64,000 nt of DNA from Macrophomina tecta (taxonomy: Eukaryota > Ascomycota > Dothideomycetes > Botryosphaeriales > Botryosphaeriaceae), in assembly GCA_024180945.1 (NCBI GenBank), contig JAKSGN010000003.1, positions 3,534,001 through 3,598,000 on the forward strand, written 5' to 3'. The position numbers were made by a program, and so were the translations under genes. The notes beneath the pieces were generated by a model. It was given only the letters and a program-made list of their open reading frames with translations, did not search any database and was not told the DNA's origin. The first letter of the stretch is position 1. Each line of letters starts with the position of its first letter. Shown here piece by piece: positions 1 through 10,763 of the stretch.

Positions 1-833
1 AGGAGAGGTCATCCGCAAGCTCATGACGGCTGCTGCTAAGAGGGATGGCGTTGATGTGCTGGGAAGCACGCCGTACGTCGAGTCTGACGAAATCAAGATG
101 AAGATGAATGTACGGTGGATCAGCTCTCTTGCTCTCGCTCAAGATAAGTTCCTGGATTTTCACATGGATTACAACCTCGAACAATCCAAGAAGCCCTTCA
201 TCTGGGACGCCCTGGATATCATCAAGGGACGGTGTTGGGCCGACAGGAAGGGAAAGCTAATCACCATGGGCCACTGCACACGCTTGACCTACTTCGATTC
301 GGCGGACTGGGCAAAGCTAAGGGAGAGTATCGGAGATCTCCCGGTGGCGTTCGTTGGCCTGCCAACCAGTGATCTGTTCATGATGAGGACTAAGGAGAAC
401 GTGCGAGGCACTCTCAATGTGCCGAAGTTGATCCAGGAACACGGCCTGCAAGCTGCCATCGCTGTCAACAATGTTGGAAATGCGTTTACGCCGCAGGGGA
501 ACTGTGACCCGCTGGCGGTTGCCAGCATGGGCGTTGGCGTTTATCAGGCTGCTACCAAGCAAGACACGGAAGTGCTTTTTGTAAGTCGTGTAATTTTCCT
601 GTCAATCAAGGCATCCGCTGAAAAGTATTTAGGAATGTGTATCGAACAGGGCGAAAGCAGTGATTGGACTGGAGGCGCCTTCCTTCCATTTGAAGCCAGG
701 CGATCCTGCCGATATGGTGATATTTGATGGTGCTGGCGTTGGTTGGAGGAGTAGGAAGAGTGTGGTGGAAGCGGTCTACGACCCTGGCAACATGAGGACG
801 ACGATGAAGGGTGGACGCATAACCACAAACTGA
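1..833 (+). CDS. Amidohydrolase (cytosine-deaminase-like), 5' end outside window
   Basis: This is the C-terminal part of a metal-dependent amidohydrolase; the frame is already open at base 2. Exons are 2-580 and 633-833, with a 52-nt intron (581-632, GTAAGT donor, TTTAG acceptor). The junction is phase 0 and gives the smooth reading LF-ECVSNRAKAVIGL. Visible signatures are GHCTRL, which resembles the metal-ligand His strand of the cytosine deaminase branch, the loop NNVGNAF followed by a DPL motif, and a C-terminal GDPADMVIFD segment that is classic for this superfamily. The likely reaction is deamination or hydrolysis of a cyclic amide or nucleobase-like substrate in the cytosol; the substrate cannot be told. 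Where bacterial cytosine deaminase has an Asp in the DNV loop, this protein shows Asn, so the catalytic details may differ. Stop TGA is at 831-833. Confidence 0.82.
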
Positions 834-2618
834 TGAATGATTCGTGTCTCGCTTGAGAGTCACGTTTAATGAAACGACTTCCACGCGCTGCAAAGACCTC
901 ATGGCCGACATGCGAAGCGGATGGGGGAATAAGCTCTTCTCTCCACCGCTACGTGTCTTGAGGTATCGGACATAACGATACCTCATGGGCCGAAAGGTCA
1001 TATTCATCATCCTCAACGCCGACGCCTTGAGGTATTTCCCACATGCCGGGTCACCTGTACACGTCACGATTTTCTTAATTGGCGTGATTGGTAAGACAAG
1101 CAAAGCCTCAACACGTATGACGGGTCCACCGATCAACGTCGGGAAGAGCACAACGCGACGAGGGAATCGGGTGGTGGAGCGGGATAGGTTCTTGGTGTCC
1201 AGACCAGGCATTGGCCTCTTCTTTATCGCACAGCGGGAACGACGCTAGCCAAGGGCTGGACTCGCGGCACCAGGTTTTGCAGAGGCAGAGCGAAAATCAA
1301 ACACGGATGCCCACAGATCAGCGCTGGCGCTGCCTTGGCGGTGACGATCACCCATGGACGCGCAACGCGCAGAGGCCCTTGAATATCGGGAGTGATGAGG
1401 CAGAATCAGGCGCAGTCGAGGGGATAAGGTTGCTCGAGTGCTCCGCCACCTAAGGCCCAGCCGGAGGCTATCGATATGGGCAGGTGATTGGCGCTTGATA
1501 AGGCAGTCAAGCACGCAGGGCGATGATGATGATGGCTGCCCGCAACGTTCCGGATCCGCGCGCGGCCGCTGGGCCGGAACAAGCCACACTGGGCCCAGCG
1601 AGGTAAAGTCCCCTGCGACGGTGACGTGAGGGCGAGGGCGACGAAGCTTGACGAAAAGCTAGTCCCGACGTGCTGCCACCGCCAGGCGTGGGATAACGGC
1701 CGTCACCGGAGCGCGCTGGTGCAGCAGGCGGGAAGGCAGCCCAGCGCGCCCTCGACGTGTGAGGTTGGGGCAGGCCAAGCGCGCAGCCAAGCTCAACGGC
1801 GGGAGCGGTGCCGGGCGCTGCGACGCTGGGAAACGGCTGCGTGCGGTGCCCCCCCGGAAGCCAGGCCGTGGGCTGGCTGCTTCCGGGAGCCAGGCACACA
1901 AGGGCGAGATGCCGTCGAGCCGATGGCCAAGAGGCGCGCGGCCACATGCTGGCGGTTGAGCAGCTTGGTGGCTAGGCGCGACGCGCGGACGGGCAGCGCC
2001 GTGGAGTCCAATCAGGGCTGACGTTATGGGTGTGTGAAGGAGCATGCGGACCCTGGCTGCGCGGTACTCTCGTCTCAGCCCTCAGTGCCTGGCCTCGCCG
2101 TGCCCGCCCCCGTACCTGCAGGGAATCCCGCGATCAGCACTCCCATCGAAACACCGCCCGCCCTGGGCTGACCATGCCCCGGCGCGCCCCGCTAGCTGCA
2201 CCCCCAGACTCTCCTCCGACGCTCCTCGTGAACTCTAAGTGCTCGCGTGAAGGAATACGAGCAGCCACGACCACCGCCGCCGCTTTCATCAGCCACCAGC
2301 GCCTCGCCGCCAGTCACTCGCTCTCCCGCATCTCCTCCCGCCTGCCTCGAGTCAGCAGGCCTCTCCCCGGTCCACGCACCGCCAATCTCCACACGCGCAG
2401 GAAGCCGCGTCCGAGCACGGGACGTGTACGTGTAGGAGCTCCCGCCGCGCCCGTTGCTAGCTCATAGCTGCACCTCACAGCTCTCTCGCCCCTCACCGGC
2501 CTGCCGCAGCAAACACCCGCTCTCGCCTCTCTCAGCATCGCTAACTCGCCCGACCGATCCGGTAGTGCTACGCCCATTCTTCATCCCTTGCCGCAACCCC
2601 CCCCTTCCATGAACCCAG
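834..2618. other. Intergenic, upstream of HECT gene
   Basis: There is no supportable gene. The part from about 1500 to 2470 is very GC-rich, which opens long frames on both strands without recognisable protein features. From about 2170 to 2618 it turns into C/T-rich leader-like sequence directly before the HECT start codon and probably contains that gene's promoter and 5' untranslated region. Confidence 0.6.
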
Positions 2619-5600
2619 ATGCCGTCCTTTGGCAGCAAGCAGCATAACCGCTCCATCAGCCACCCGTTTCCTTCCCTCTTCGGCGGCAGCAAGAAATCGA
2701 GACAAAACAGCTCCCCCAATGGCGACTACCTCGACGAATCCGACCCGTACGTGCAAACCACGCCATACATCGACCATGGCGCCGCGAGGGGTCGCCCACC
2801 TCCCAGCAGACGCGAGGAGGTTACGGGCAACTGCAGGACCTGCGACTCCAAGGTCCGCTATCCCCGCGGTCTCACCACCTTCCGCTGCTCAGCCTGCCTG
2901 ATGGTCAACGACCTCGTTCCCGTGCCCGAGGACCGCCCCGCCCGCGCCCAGTCAAGTACAGCTCAACCGAGGAGGCCGATGCCCTTGACCGTGGACCGGG
3001 CAAACTACATAATCGGCCGCTGTCTGGAAACATACCTGCACAACTTGGTGGAACGACGCAGCAGGAGCAGCCAGGAAAGCGTGGACCGGCCCAGAGGCAG
3101 CCAAGACAGTGAGGGTGATCCCAGAGGGAGCGTGGATGGCACGAGGCCCCGACTGAGCGAAGAGAAGGAACGATGCAACGATGGCCGTCTTGCCCCCATG
3201 GCGATCCGGCCGCGGGCGCACAGCGCGGGCAGGCCCATGATCTCTGTATCTCCCCCGTCGGCTATGGAAAAGCCCACCGGCTTCGATGCTATCAAGGGAG
3301 CGAAGCCTCCCGTGCCAATTGGCCCCCGCGGACTTCCTACGCCCGATGAGATTCTTGCGCCACCACCGACCCTCAGACATCCACCGAGGCCTGGGACGGC
3401 GCCCAGTCCGCCTAATCGCCGGCCACCTCCCCCACCAGTCCACCCGCCTCCTCCACCGCCCGGTCTCCCCGGCAGCCATGCTGGTCGTGGCTCCCCCAGG
3501 GAAATGGGCCCCAACCCAGGCTCTCTGCCTCCTTACGGAGGGCCGCCGCTGTCGCCGGTCGAGATCGCCGAAAGGCGGCGGTATGAACAAGTCAAGATGA
3601 TATTTCGGCCGTTGGAAGATTACTTGATAGCAAGCTATGGAAACTTCGACTGCTTGAACACTGCTTTCATGCTCGGAAGGCCACGCCACACCCCCAGGAC
3701 CCGGAGTGAGGGGACTGCAGCCCGAGAACGGCCGGCTCCTAAACCACAAGCTCCTGCGCCGTCTGGAGACGTAGAGTTTCTCGAGGCTGATGCGAGAATG
3801 CTCATGATAGGGGACATCGGTGAGAATGCTTCCTGGTGGCCTGGCCGTCCTGAAAAGGAGTCGCCAACGCAGGCTTCGAATTCGAACCCCGGGAAGCCGA
3901 GTACAGATGCGATAATAGTGAACCATAAATCGCCCCTCATCAACTGGACAGAGGCGCAACACTGGTATGACACAGTCAATGGAGCTGGCACAAATTGGAG
4001 AGATCGGATGGAAGAAATGCCCAACCTGGATCTCCCAGAAGAACTTGTCCGTGAGGCCGACGACGAGATTCGAGACGCTCGGATCCACGTCCAGCGGACA
4101 TTGCTCAAAATCACGGAAACCCTTTTGAAGCGCCCTGGCCGTCCGATAGAAGACCCTGAAGATCTTCGTTTCCTGCTGATCATCCTTTACAATCCGATGC
4201 TCCATGGCAATGGAAGCTCAAGATCGCCTCCCTCAAGGCCCCTTCCCGTGGCCCGTCCGAGGCAGGGATCAAACCCCAATCAATCTCCGGCACTTGGGCC
4301 ACCACCCCCTCTAGGAAGACCGCCCGGACATGGATCACCCTCCCCGGGGCCGAAACGCTCTGTCAGCAGTGCGAATCGAGAACCAGGCCAGCATTCGGGC
4401 ATCATCAAGCGGATTTTAGGTCTACTTTCAAACCTGGATAATGAGTGCCATAGATACCTCACCACTTGGTTCTCGAGGCTATCTGAAGATCACTTCCGCC
4501 GCATGGTTGATCTGGTGGGGAAGTTTGTTACTTATCGTCTCACGAGACAACCAAGGAAGCGAAGCAATAGCGGTAATCCAACAGCAGGACTCATTCCCGA
4601 ATTTGGGTCTCACGGTGCAACTTCGGCTCAACTCCATGCTGCATTGGGTCTCTCAGGTTCTGGACCAAAGTCCGATGACCGTACAGGGGAGACCCCGTAC
4701 AACGAGGACTGGCAAGTCGGAGCCGCCGCCAAGGTTATGGCGCTCTTCTTCGCAGCAAACAATACATATCACAACAGGAAGACTGAACCCGTCAATACTT
4801 CCCCTTCTTTACATGGCCAACCTAGCGCGGGTCTCGCAGCACGCGAGCGTGCTAGAGCACATGGCCAACTCTTACCAACCTCGGACTTTTACAATACCGT
4901 TCTTGACTTCCACGATTTGATCGCGGATTTTGAAGCATGGGAAAAACGAACCGCGAAGTTCTCTTTCTGTCAATATCCTTTTTTTCTGTCTATTGGTGCC
5001 AAGATCAAAATAATGGAGCATGATGCCCGGCGACAGATGGAAAACAAAGCTAGGGAAGCATTCTTTGACAGCATTCTGAGCAACAGAAATCTAGAGCAGT
5101 ATTTCAACCTCCGCGTGCGGAGAGAATGCCTGGTAGAAGACAGTCTGCGCAGGATCAGCGAGGTCGTTGGTGGTGGAGGCGAGGAAATCAAGAAAGGACT
5201 CAGGGTGCATTTCGTAGGCGAAGAGGGCGTTGATGCTGGTGGTCTGCGCAAGGAATGGTTCCTCATGCTGGTCAGGGAACTCTTCGACCCGAATCATGGT
5301 AAGTGTTCAAGTCCAGACCAGTCTTTTCCATTCAGAAGAACACATTCAGCGAGGATCTGCTATTGTACAGGCATGGTAACGGATGCAGGAATGTTCATAT
5401 ACGACGAGGACTCGCAGTTCTGCTATTTCAACCCCAACACCTTCGAACAATCCGATCAATTCTTCCTCGTCGGTGCAGTCCTCGGCCTCGCACTTTATAA
5501 CTCGACCATTCTCGATGTCGCTTTGCCTCCATTTGCTTTCAAGAAGCTTCTAGCCTCCGCTCCTACCAAGAATGGCGTTGCACCGGCGTCCCGAAACCGG

Positions 5601-6332
5601 ATTGATTACACCTTAGATGATCTCGCAGAATTCCGCCCACGACTCGCCAAGGGATTGCGTCAGTTGCTGGAATTTGAAGGCGATGTCGAGGAAACCTTCT
5701 GCCGAGACTTTGTTGCTGAGATCGAACGGTATGGTGTAGTGCACCAGGTACCACTCTGCAAAGATGGCGCCAATCGACCTGTGACGAATGCAAATCGCAA
5801 AGAGTTTGTCGATCTGTATGTGCGGTATTTCCTTGATACTGCAGTTGCCCGCCAGTTTGACCCCTTCCGCCGTGGCTTCTTCACTGTTTGTGGCGGCAAT
5901 GCCTTGAGCCTATTCCGCTCCGAAGAAATCGAGCTTATGGTGCGGGGATCCGACGAACCTCTTGACGTCGCATCCGTCCGCGCCGTTGCGGTCTACGAAG
6001 GCTGGAGTGATCCGGCGCATGGTGGCCGTAAGGTGGATCGTCCTGGCGAGCAGATCCTCGTTCTGCGCTGGTTCTGGGAATTCTTCGAGAGCGCCTCACC
6101 GGCGGATCAGCGAAAGCTGTTGTCGTTCATCACCGGATCCGACCGTATTCCAGCCGTCGGCGCGACGAACCTGGTCATTAAAATCGGGTGTCTTGGCGAC
6201 GACTGTGATAGATTCCCTGTTGCACGGACATGCTTCAATATGTTACAGCTGTACAAGTACAAGAGCAGGCAGAAGCTCATAGATAAGCTGTGGCGTGCTG
6301 TCATGGAGAGTGAGGGATTTGGCTTGAAGTGA
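2619..6332 (+). CDS. HUL4: HECT-type E3 ubiquitin ligase, Hul4-like
   Basis: A HECT E3 takes ubiquitin onto its own Cys and passes it to substrates. The C-terminal ~350 residues form a full HECT domain: GVDAGGLRKEW at its start, FNPNTFE in the N lobe, and TCFNMLQL near the end holding the catalytic Cys (residue 1175 after splicing, 33 residues from the C-terminus). The N-terminus has an LSD1-like zinc finger (CxxC at 72/75 and 90/93), followed by a long Pro-rich disordered region. The frame stays open throughout, but 5299-5388 is an intron (GTAAGT donor, GCAG acceptor): removing it joins DPNHG to MFIYDEDSQ, which matches E6AP-type ligases exactly. The spliced product is 1207 aa, longer than yeast Hul4 because of the N-terminal region. 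The family placement is confident; orthology to Hul4/Mug30 is an inference. Start ATG 2619 is the first in frame. Confidence 0.93.
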   Translation: MPSFGSKQHNRSISHPFPSLFGGSKKSRQNSSPNGDYLDESDPYVQTTPYIDHGAARGRPPPSRREEVTGNCRTCDSKVRYPRGLTTFRCSACLMVNDLVPVPEDRPARAQSSTAQPRRPMPLTVDRANYIIGRCLETYLHNLVERRSRSSQESVDRPRGSQDSEGDPRGSVDGTRPRLSEEKERCNDGRLAPMAIRPRAHSAGRPMISVSPPSAMEKPTGFDAIKGAKPPVPIGPRGLPTPDEILAPPPTLRHPPRPGTAPSPPNRRPPPPPVHPPPPPPGLPGSHAGRGSPREMGPNPGSLPPYGGPPLSPVEIAERRRYEQVKMIFRPLEDYLIASYGNFDCLNTAFMLGRPRHTPRTRSEGTAARERPAPKPQAPAPSGDVEFLEADARMLMIGDIGENASWWPGRPEKESPTQASNSNPGKPSTDAIIVNHKSPLINWTEAQHWYDTVNGAGTNWRDRMEEMPNLDLPEELVREADDEIRDARIHVQRTLLKITETLLKRPGRPIEDPEDLRFLLIILYNPMLHGNGSSRSPPSRPLPVARPRQGSNPNQSPALGPPPPLGRPPGHGSPSPGPKRSVSSANREPGQHSGIIKRILGLLSNLDNECHRYLTTWFSRLSEDHFRRMVDLVGKFVTYRLTRQPRKRSNSGNPTAGLIPEFGSHGATSAQLHAALGLSGSGPKSDDRTGETPYNEDWQVGAAAKVMALFFAANNTYHNRKTEPVNTSPSLHGQPSAGLAARERARAHGQLLPTSDFYNTVLDFHDLIADFEAWEKRTAKFSFCQYPFFLSIGAKIKIMEHDARRQMENKAREAFFDSILSNRNLEQYFNLRVRRECLVEDSLRRISEVVGGGGEEIKKGLRVHFVGEEGVDAGGLRKEWFLMLVRELFDPNHGKCSSPDQSFPFRRTHSARICYCTGMVTDAGMFIYDEDSQFCYFNPNTFEQSDQFFLVGAVLGLALYNSTILDVALPPFAFKKLLASAPTKNGVAPASRNRIDYTLDDLAEFRPRLAKGLRQLLEFEGDVEETFCRDFVAEIERYGVVHQVPLCKDGANRPVTNANRKEFVDLYVRYFLDTAVARQFDPFRRGFFTVCGGNALSLFRSEEIELMVRGSDEPLDVASVRAVAVYEGWSDPAHGGRKVDRPGEQILVLRWFWEFFESASPADQRKLLSFITGSDRIPAVGATNLVIKIGCLGDDCDRFPVARTCFNMLQLYKYKSRQKLIDKLWRAVMESEGFGLK

Positions 6333-7060
6333 TGATCTTGTCGTCTCCCTCTCGCTCCCTTCCTTTATTGTTGCTCATCACTAAAATTTGCGTGCGCCTC
6401 CGCTGCCCTTCCTTAGACCTTTGATTTATTCCTTACTCTCTCTTTGCTCGTCTTCCTATCGTCTTTTTCGCTCTCTGGGCTTTGACGGATTGGACACCGG
6501 GCATTAATCATCAATATCATGTTCGGGCGCACTTTGTGCTCTTTTTCCTTGTTAGTTTTGTTGTGTCCAAAGGTGCCTTGTGTATATGCTTGTGTGGGTC
6601 GGGGCCATCGGAGAGTGAAAAGGCTCTCTTGAACTCTCATCATTGGGCTGGCGTTCCCCTTTCGGACTTTATATGTCCTCTTATTCAGTGCTAAAATTGT
6701 GAGATTCTCTTTCTCTCGGTAGAGGATGGAGTTCTTTTTCTTGTCATTTCTCTATTCGCTCTCGCTGAGCAGATCGTCAGTGCTGTGCGGAAAGGACAGA
6801 CATATGGACGGACGGGCTTCATGCTTGAAGGGTTTGGAGTAGTCATGCTTTAGTGATGGTGGTGTTGGGGGGTTAGTGGAGACAATGAAATTATGCAGTG
6901 CTGTTCTGGATCTTATCTTGCTGCTCGAGTGTGCGCTTTGGTTGAAGGCTTTGTGGTTCGTGCATGTTTTGAGTCAGCCCGGACGTTCCTTTCGAGCAAA
7001 CTCCACGCCTATGCATCTTCTCGAGTTGCGTGCCATACGGATATTCTGTTCGCGACAAGT

Positions 7061-7098
<38 letters not shown>

Positions 7099-8394
7099 CC
7101 TGAGATCATTACGCTCGTGTGTACGTACGGGGTAAACCATGTGATCAACCAATAGTTTGTGTGGCCAGTTCTCACTGTTCGCTCAGTTATCTCTGGCTTC
7201 GAAAACAACCACAGCATAGCTCCTTTTCGGCTAAGTCTTGATACATTCCTGCCGGAACTACGCGAGCTTTTCTTTCTCTCTTTTCATTTTTCTTCCCCCC
7301 CTACACCGCGTTTGCCATCGTTGAAACAGAAAGAGAAATCTTGCATCCAGCCGTGATATACCGGGCCTCGGGCCTCCATTTATCTTAATGTGATCAAAAG
7401 ACGATCCGCAAGCCGAGGCGGAGCAGCAACGTGGTTGCATCCGGTGGCGATGATATCCTGTTACTGCTACTTGGCTACCTCGTTAGTATTTTGCCTCATG
7501 TATGCGGCTCGAGCTGTCTCGGTCCATCCAGGTTGAGGGGGAAATGAGTGTTGAACGCCTGTCGCGAGCGTTGTCGAGCGTTGGGCTGTCGCTCAGGGTA
7601 GGCCCATAACGATGCGAGTCCGATGGATATATGTTGGGGAGCAGAGCGAATATGGCCTCCCTGTGATATTCGATGCGGACGAGGCCTGCTGTGACTGGAT
7701 AAGGAGGTACTAATGCGAATTGGAGGCCTTCTCCGTGCGAAATGGGGAGAGCGAAGGGTCAAAGCAATCTGGCACAGCAACTCTGCCTTCTTTGACGCCT
7801 TCGGCCATGGTGCCCACATCCAGTCTTCGAAAGATGTCTACGTCTTTGGTTCGAATCTTCGCTACTGGCATGGTCAAGTCTGAGTGGGTGGTTCATCTTA
7901 GGCAGCAGGGTGACGGACTCTGGTCATGGCATGATTAAACAAAAGCCAACACCGCCAGTTCTCTATTATCCAATGCATCCGGGATGTGGCAACCCTCCAA
8001 TCCTGCGATCATTCACAATCAATAAGAAATAAACGAATCCAGGAGGAGCCAGAGCCGACGTATAGGAGACATCTTTGGCATAGATTTGGGGGCGAGGGGT
8101 GTTTAATCATGGCGAAGAGAGGATATTCCTTTTTGCTTTCTACTATCATAGATTGCCGTGATCTCTTGCTCATCCATCGCGCCTCTATGAGAATGGTTGT
8201 TGACATGTGAACTCCGTCCCTCTGCTTTCCGCGCCACACTTCATGCCAAATGCACCTCAAGTGCGCTATACTCAGCACTGGGGACCTAAGAACCCCCAAG
8301 ATTTTTGGAGCGGGGTGTGGGTTTGGAGGGAGAGGGCGGTAATACCACGCTGTTCCCCACCCTCCCAACCCCTCGCTCAAAACATCAGACCCGT
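6333..8394. other. Intergenic, 3' region of HECT gene
   Basis: The first ~350 bases are T-rich and look like the 3' untranslated region of the HECT gene. The rest contains a dinucleotide microsatellite at 7063-7096 and several short open frames with no protein-like signal. I see no gene. Confidence 0.6.
7063..7096. repeat. (AG)17 microsatellite
   Basis: There are seventeen uninterrupted AG units in intergenic DNA. This is a typical length-variable dinucleotide locus. Confidence 0.97.
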
Positions 8395-8955
8395 TCACGG
8401 CCCATCCGTCTGCTGGGGCGCGGGCGCAGCATCTCTCCTACTCGGCCCCTTCGTCTCCTCGGGCGCCCTCTTGCTCTTATCCGTATTTATCTTCGTTCCT
8501 TGCTCATTTACGTCCGTCGGCTCGGGTGCCGGCGCCGCAGCGGCCGCTCGCGCCGTCACGCCCGGCTCGGCCTCTCTCTTCCTCGCCTTCCCCTTCGGAT
8601 CTTCCGACGCAGGTCCGGTGCCGGGGTCGCTGACCGCCCGCTTGGTCAGGTCGCCGTTGCCGTTGCTGTCGGAGGGCGCGGGTGCGCGGGCTGTGATGGC
8701 AGGAGCGGGAGCTGCGGCGGCGGCGCGCTTATTGTTGTTGATGAGGTCGTGGTCACCGGTCTCTACGGGAGCGGGGACGGGTTTGGCGTCACGCTTGTCG
8801 TGGTTGGTTTCTGCGGGGTCGGGGAAAGCGGCGCGGGCGACCATGACGGGGACGGGGTTGTTGACGTCTGCCGCGGCTGGAGCTGGGGCCGGGGCGGCGG
8901 AGGTGGAAAGGGCTAGGAAGAGGAGGGTGGATAGGAGGGTTGTTTGATGGCGCAT
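8395..8955 (-). CDS. Small secreted protein with repeated Kex2 sites (KEP/RiPP-precursor-like)
   Basis: This single-exon gene encodes 186 aa. The start is ATG 8955 (context CAACATGC); the frame is open further upstream, but that part is Lys-rich leader without protein character. Residues 1-20 form a signal peptide ending STSA-APAP. The rest has no conserved fold: it is Ala/Pro/Asp/Asn-rich and is cut up by dibasic sites at residues 54-55, 76-77, 105-106, 125-127, 162-163 and 173-174 (five KR, one RR). Several sites are followed by Asp-Ala, Glu-Ala or Ala-Pro dipeptides, as in alpha-factor-type precursors trimmed by Ste13-like peptidases. The segments between sites repeat an imperfect APAP-x-TDxN pattern. 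No Cys and no Trp are present, which argues against a typical mating pheromone. The likely fate is secretion and cleavage in the Golgi into short peptides; function unknown. Confidence 0.75.
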   Translation of the reverse strand: MRHQTTLLSTLLFLALSTSAAPAPAPAAADVNNPVPVMVARAAFPDPAETNHDKRDAKPVPAPVETGDHDLINNNKRAAAAAPAPAITARAPAPSDSNGNGDLTKRAVSDPGTGPASEDPKGKARKREAEPGVTARAAAAAPAPEPTDVNEQGTKINTDKSKRAPEETKGPSRRDAAPAPQQTDGP

Positions 8956-8961
8956 TGTTGA

Positions 8962-8976
8962 TTTTTTTTTTTTTTT
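8962..8976. repeat. T15 homopolymer in 5' leader
   Basis: A run of fifteen T lies directly upstream of the start codon of the Kex2-site protein. It reads as poly-A in that gene's leader, a common feature of fungal leaders. Confidence 0.9.
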
Positions 8977-9202
8977 GTGTTTGTCTTTGAGTCGGGTATT
9001 TGGTTTTGAGGATGAGTTGAAGTGGTACTGTAAGGTGCGGGCAGTATCGGAGCGATGGTAGATCTTGGGAACAATATGGAGAGAAGTGTTGCGAGGAGAG
9101 AGGTATATTGAGCAACGCGGGAGAAGCGACAATTCGTCCACAGCACACACGCACAACGCCTCTGCTGTCCAAACTCCTACCCACCGAGCACTCCGCTCCG
9201 TA

Positions 9203-9208
9203 CTTATA
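9203..9208 (-). promoter_or_regulatory. Candidate TATA box for the Kex2-site protein gene
   Basis: On the minus strand the sequence GGTATAAGTA lies about 250 bases upstream of ATG 8955. It is the only good TATA-like element in the upstream part. The placement is plausible if the leader is about 200 bases long or contains an intron. Confidence 0.4.
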
Positions 9209-10763
9209 CCCGATCTCCGTCTTCCTCCCAAAGACCCATCTTCGCCTACGCCGAGACACTCGATATTGCTCACGCATCCCTGCCCAAAAACCTCACCTAT
9301 GACATCCCTCCAAGCATCGCCAATCTCAGCCTCAAACCACTAGCAGGGGCCCGCACCTACGTTCCTACAAGCCTCGGCCGGCACCCCATCAACGTCGCAG
9401 ACTCCCAGTTCCCCGAACTTCCAAAAACGTGAAAACCAGACAGGCTAAGCCGTTCCTGAGACGGGCATGCCAAAATTGGCAAATTTAGGCTGGCGAAAAC
9501 GTAGCACGTGCCTTTAACGACACAACATTGAGGCAAGACTGTGGCTCGGCAATGCTTCGCATGAAGAAATGGAGCGCTGGGGTGGTATATCGCGACAGGC
9601 TGGAATCGGCCACGCAGGGCTGTGGGTGTCGATCAGCTGGCTTTAAGGTTTGTATGAGTCGGGTTGCGGGTAAATTTGGATGGACGTTTTGTCTAGACTC
9701 TATGCGTATCCGACGCATAATCAGTATATGCACCCCAGCAGTCAAACTTGCTGCTCTCGGAGCAGATGTAGCCTTTAGTATAGCAATGCCGGGCGGTCCT
9801 TTCGCAGGAGTGCCGAAGACGCAAACTGCCGATGCTGCTAGGCGAGCAAGCTGCTGCTGCGGAGACGCTGTGTCTGCAATGCGACCATAGGCTTGTAGGT
9901 CCGTGGTGCAGCGCCATACGATAGGGAAGTGAGTAAGTTGAGGCTAAACAGCGCCACCGGCAGAGCCCGGCAACCCTCATTGGCTGACCCACACTCCTCT
10001 GTGCGATCACAGACCGTTTTGTGCGGTTTGCGGGCGCCCTCGCGATGGTCGAACGGTCGCCCGCCGAATGAAGCCCGTGCTGCTCGTGCTATCGCCTTGT
10101 GTTTTGCAACGGCTGGTCTCAGCTTATTCGGACATCCGTAGAGTTCCGCGAAGAAGAATGCATCGAACCGTGGTTCGCAGACGGGCCTGCAGCACCACAG
10201 CCATCAGGAAGAGCTCTAATGTGCAGGAAGGTATCCGTATAGCTCGGGTATCGAGCCCGTGAAAGCCAAAAGCAACCTCGGATGCGACGTTGCCGAAGCA
10301 TCGAAAGCAAGCATATTTTTAACCCCTTCGCCCAAGCATCTCAGACCCTCCTTGGGCTCAAGGGCCTGGATTGAGTTTATGTCGATCCGTGAAATGTTAT
10401 TGGTCTGCTCAGTCTGATTTCAGCTGGGATTTTGTCTCTTGAGCCGACTTGAACGCAGGCCGTGAAAAGTCGTTCATGGGGATGTTTCCAGCATGCCATC
10501 AGCGTCGGGGTAGGAGCAAAGTCTATTGTGATATCTATTCGCTTTGGATGCTAAGAAAAACTCACCACTCCACGTATGCCCAGCCGCTGGATATTGCTGT
10601 GCCTTTCAGGTAGTTGAGGACTGATGAACGACGCCAGGAAAGAGTTGAGGGCAATGAAAGGGGCAAAAGCACGACACGCTTCCAGCGGACCCGCGAGCGA
10701 GGAAGTCTCTAGATCAGCTTGCGTATGCTCTCGCCTTACAGTTCGACACTCACCACGAGCACA

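Larger units (their letters stand above)
8956..10763. other. Intergenic between two minus-strand genes
   Basis: The first 300 bases are the leader and promoter of the Kex2-site gene. The remainder, to 10763, has short open frames on both strands but no recognisable coding, RNA or transposon feature. Confidence 0.55.

Noticed and set aside
2952..4205. 417-codon minus-strand frame inside the HECT gene
   Set aside because: It is Arg/Pro-rich and a mirror of the Pro-rich coding region; it has no domain of its own, while the plus strand has clear HECT homology.
7848..7862. GGTTCGAATC resembling a tRNA B box
   Set aside because: No matching A box, acceptor stem or anticodon arm can be drawn around it.
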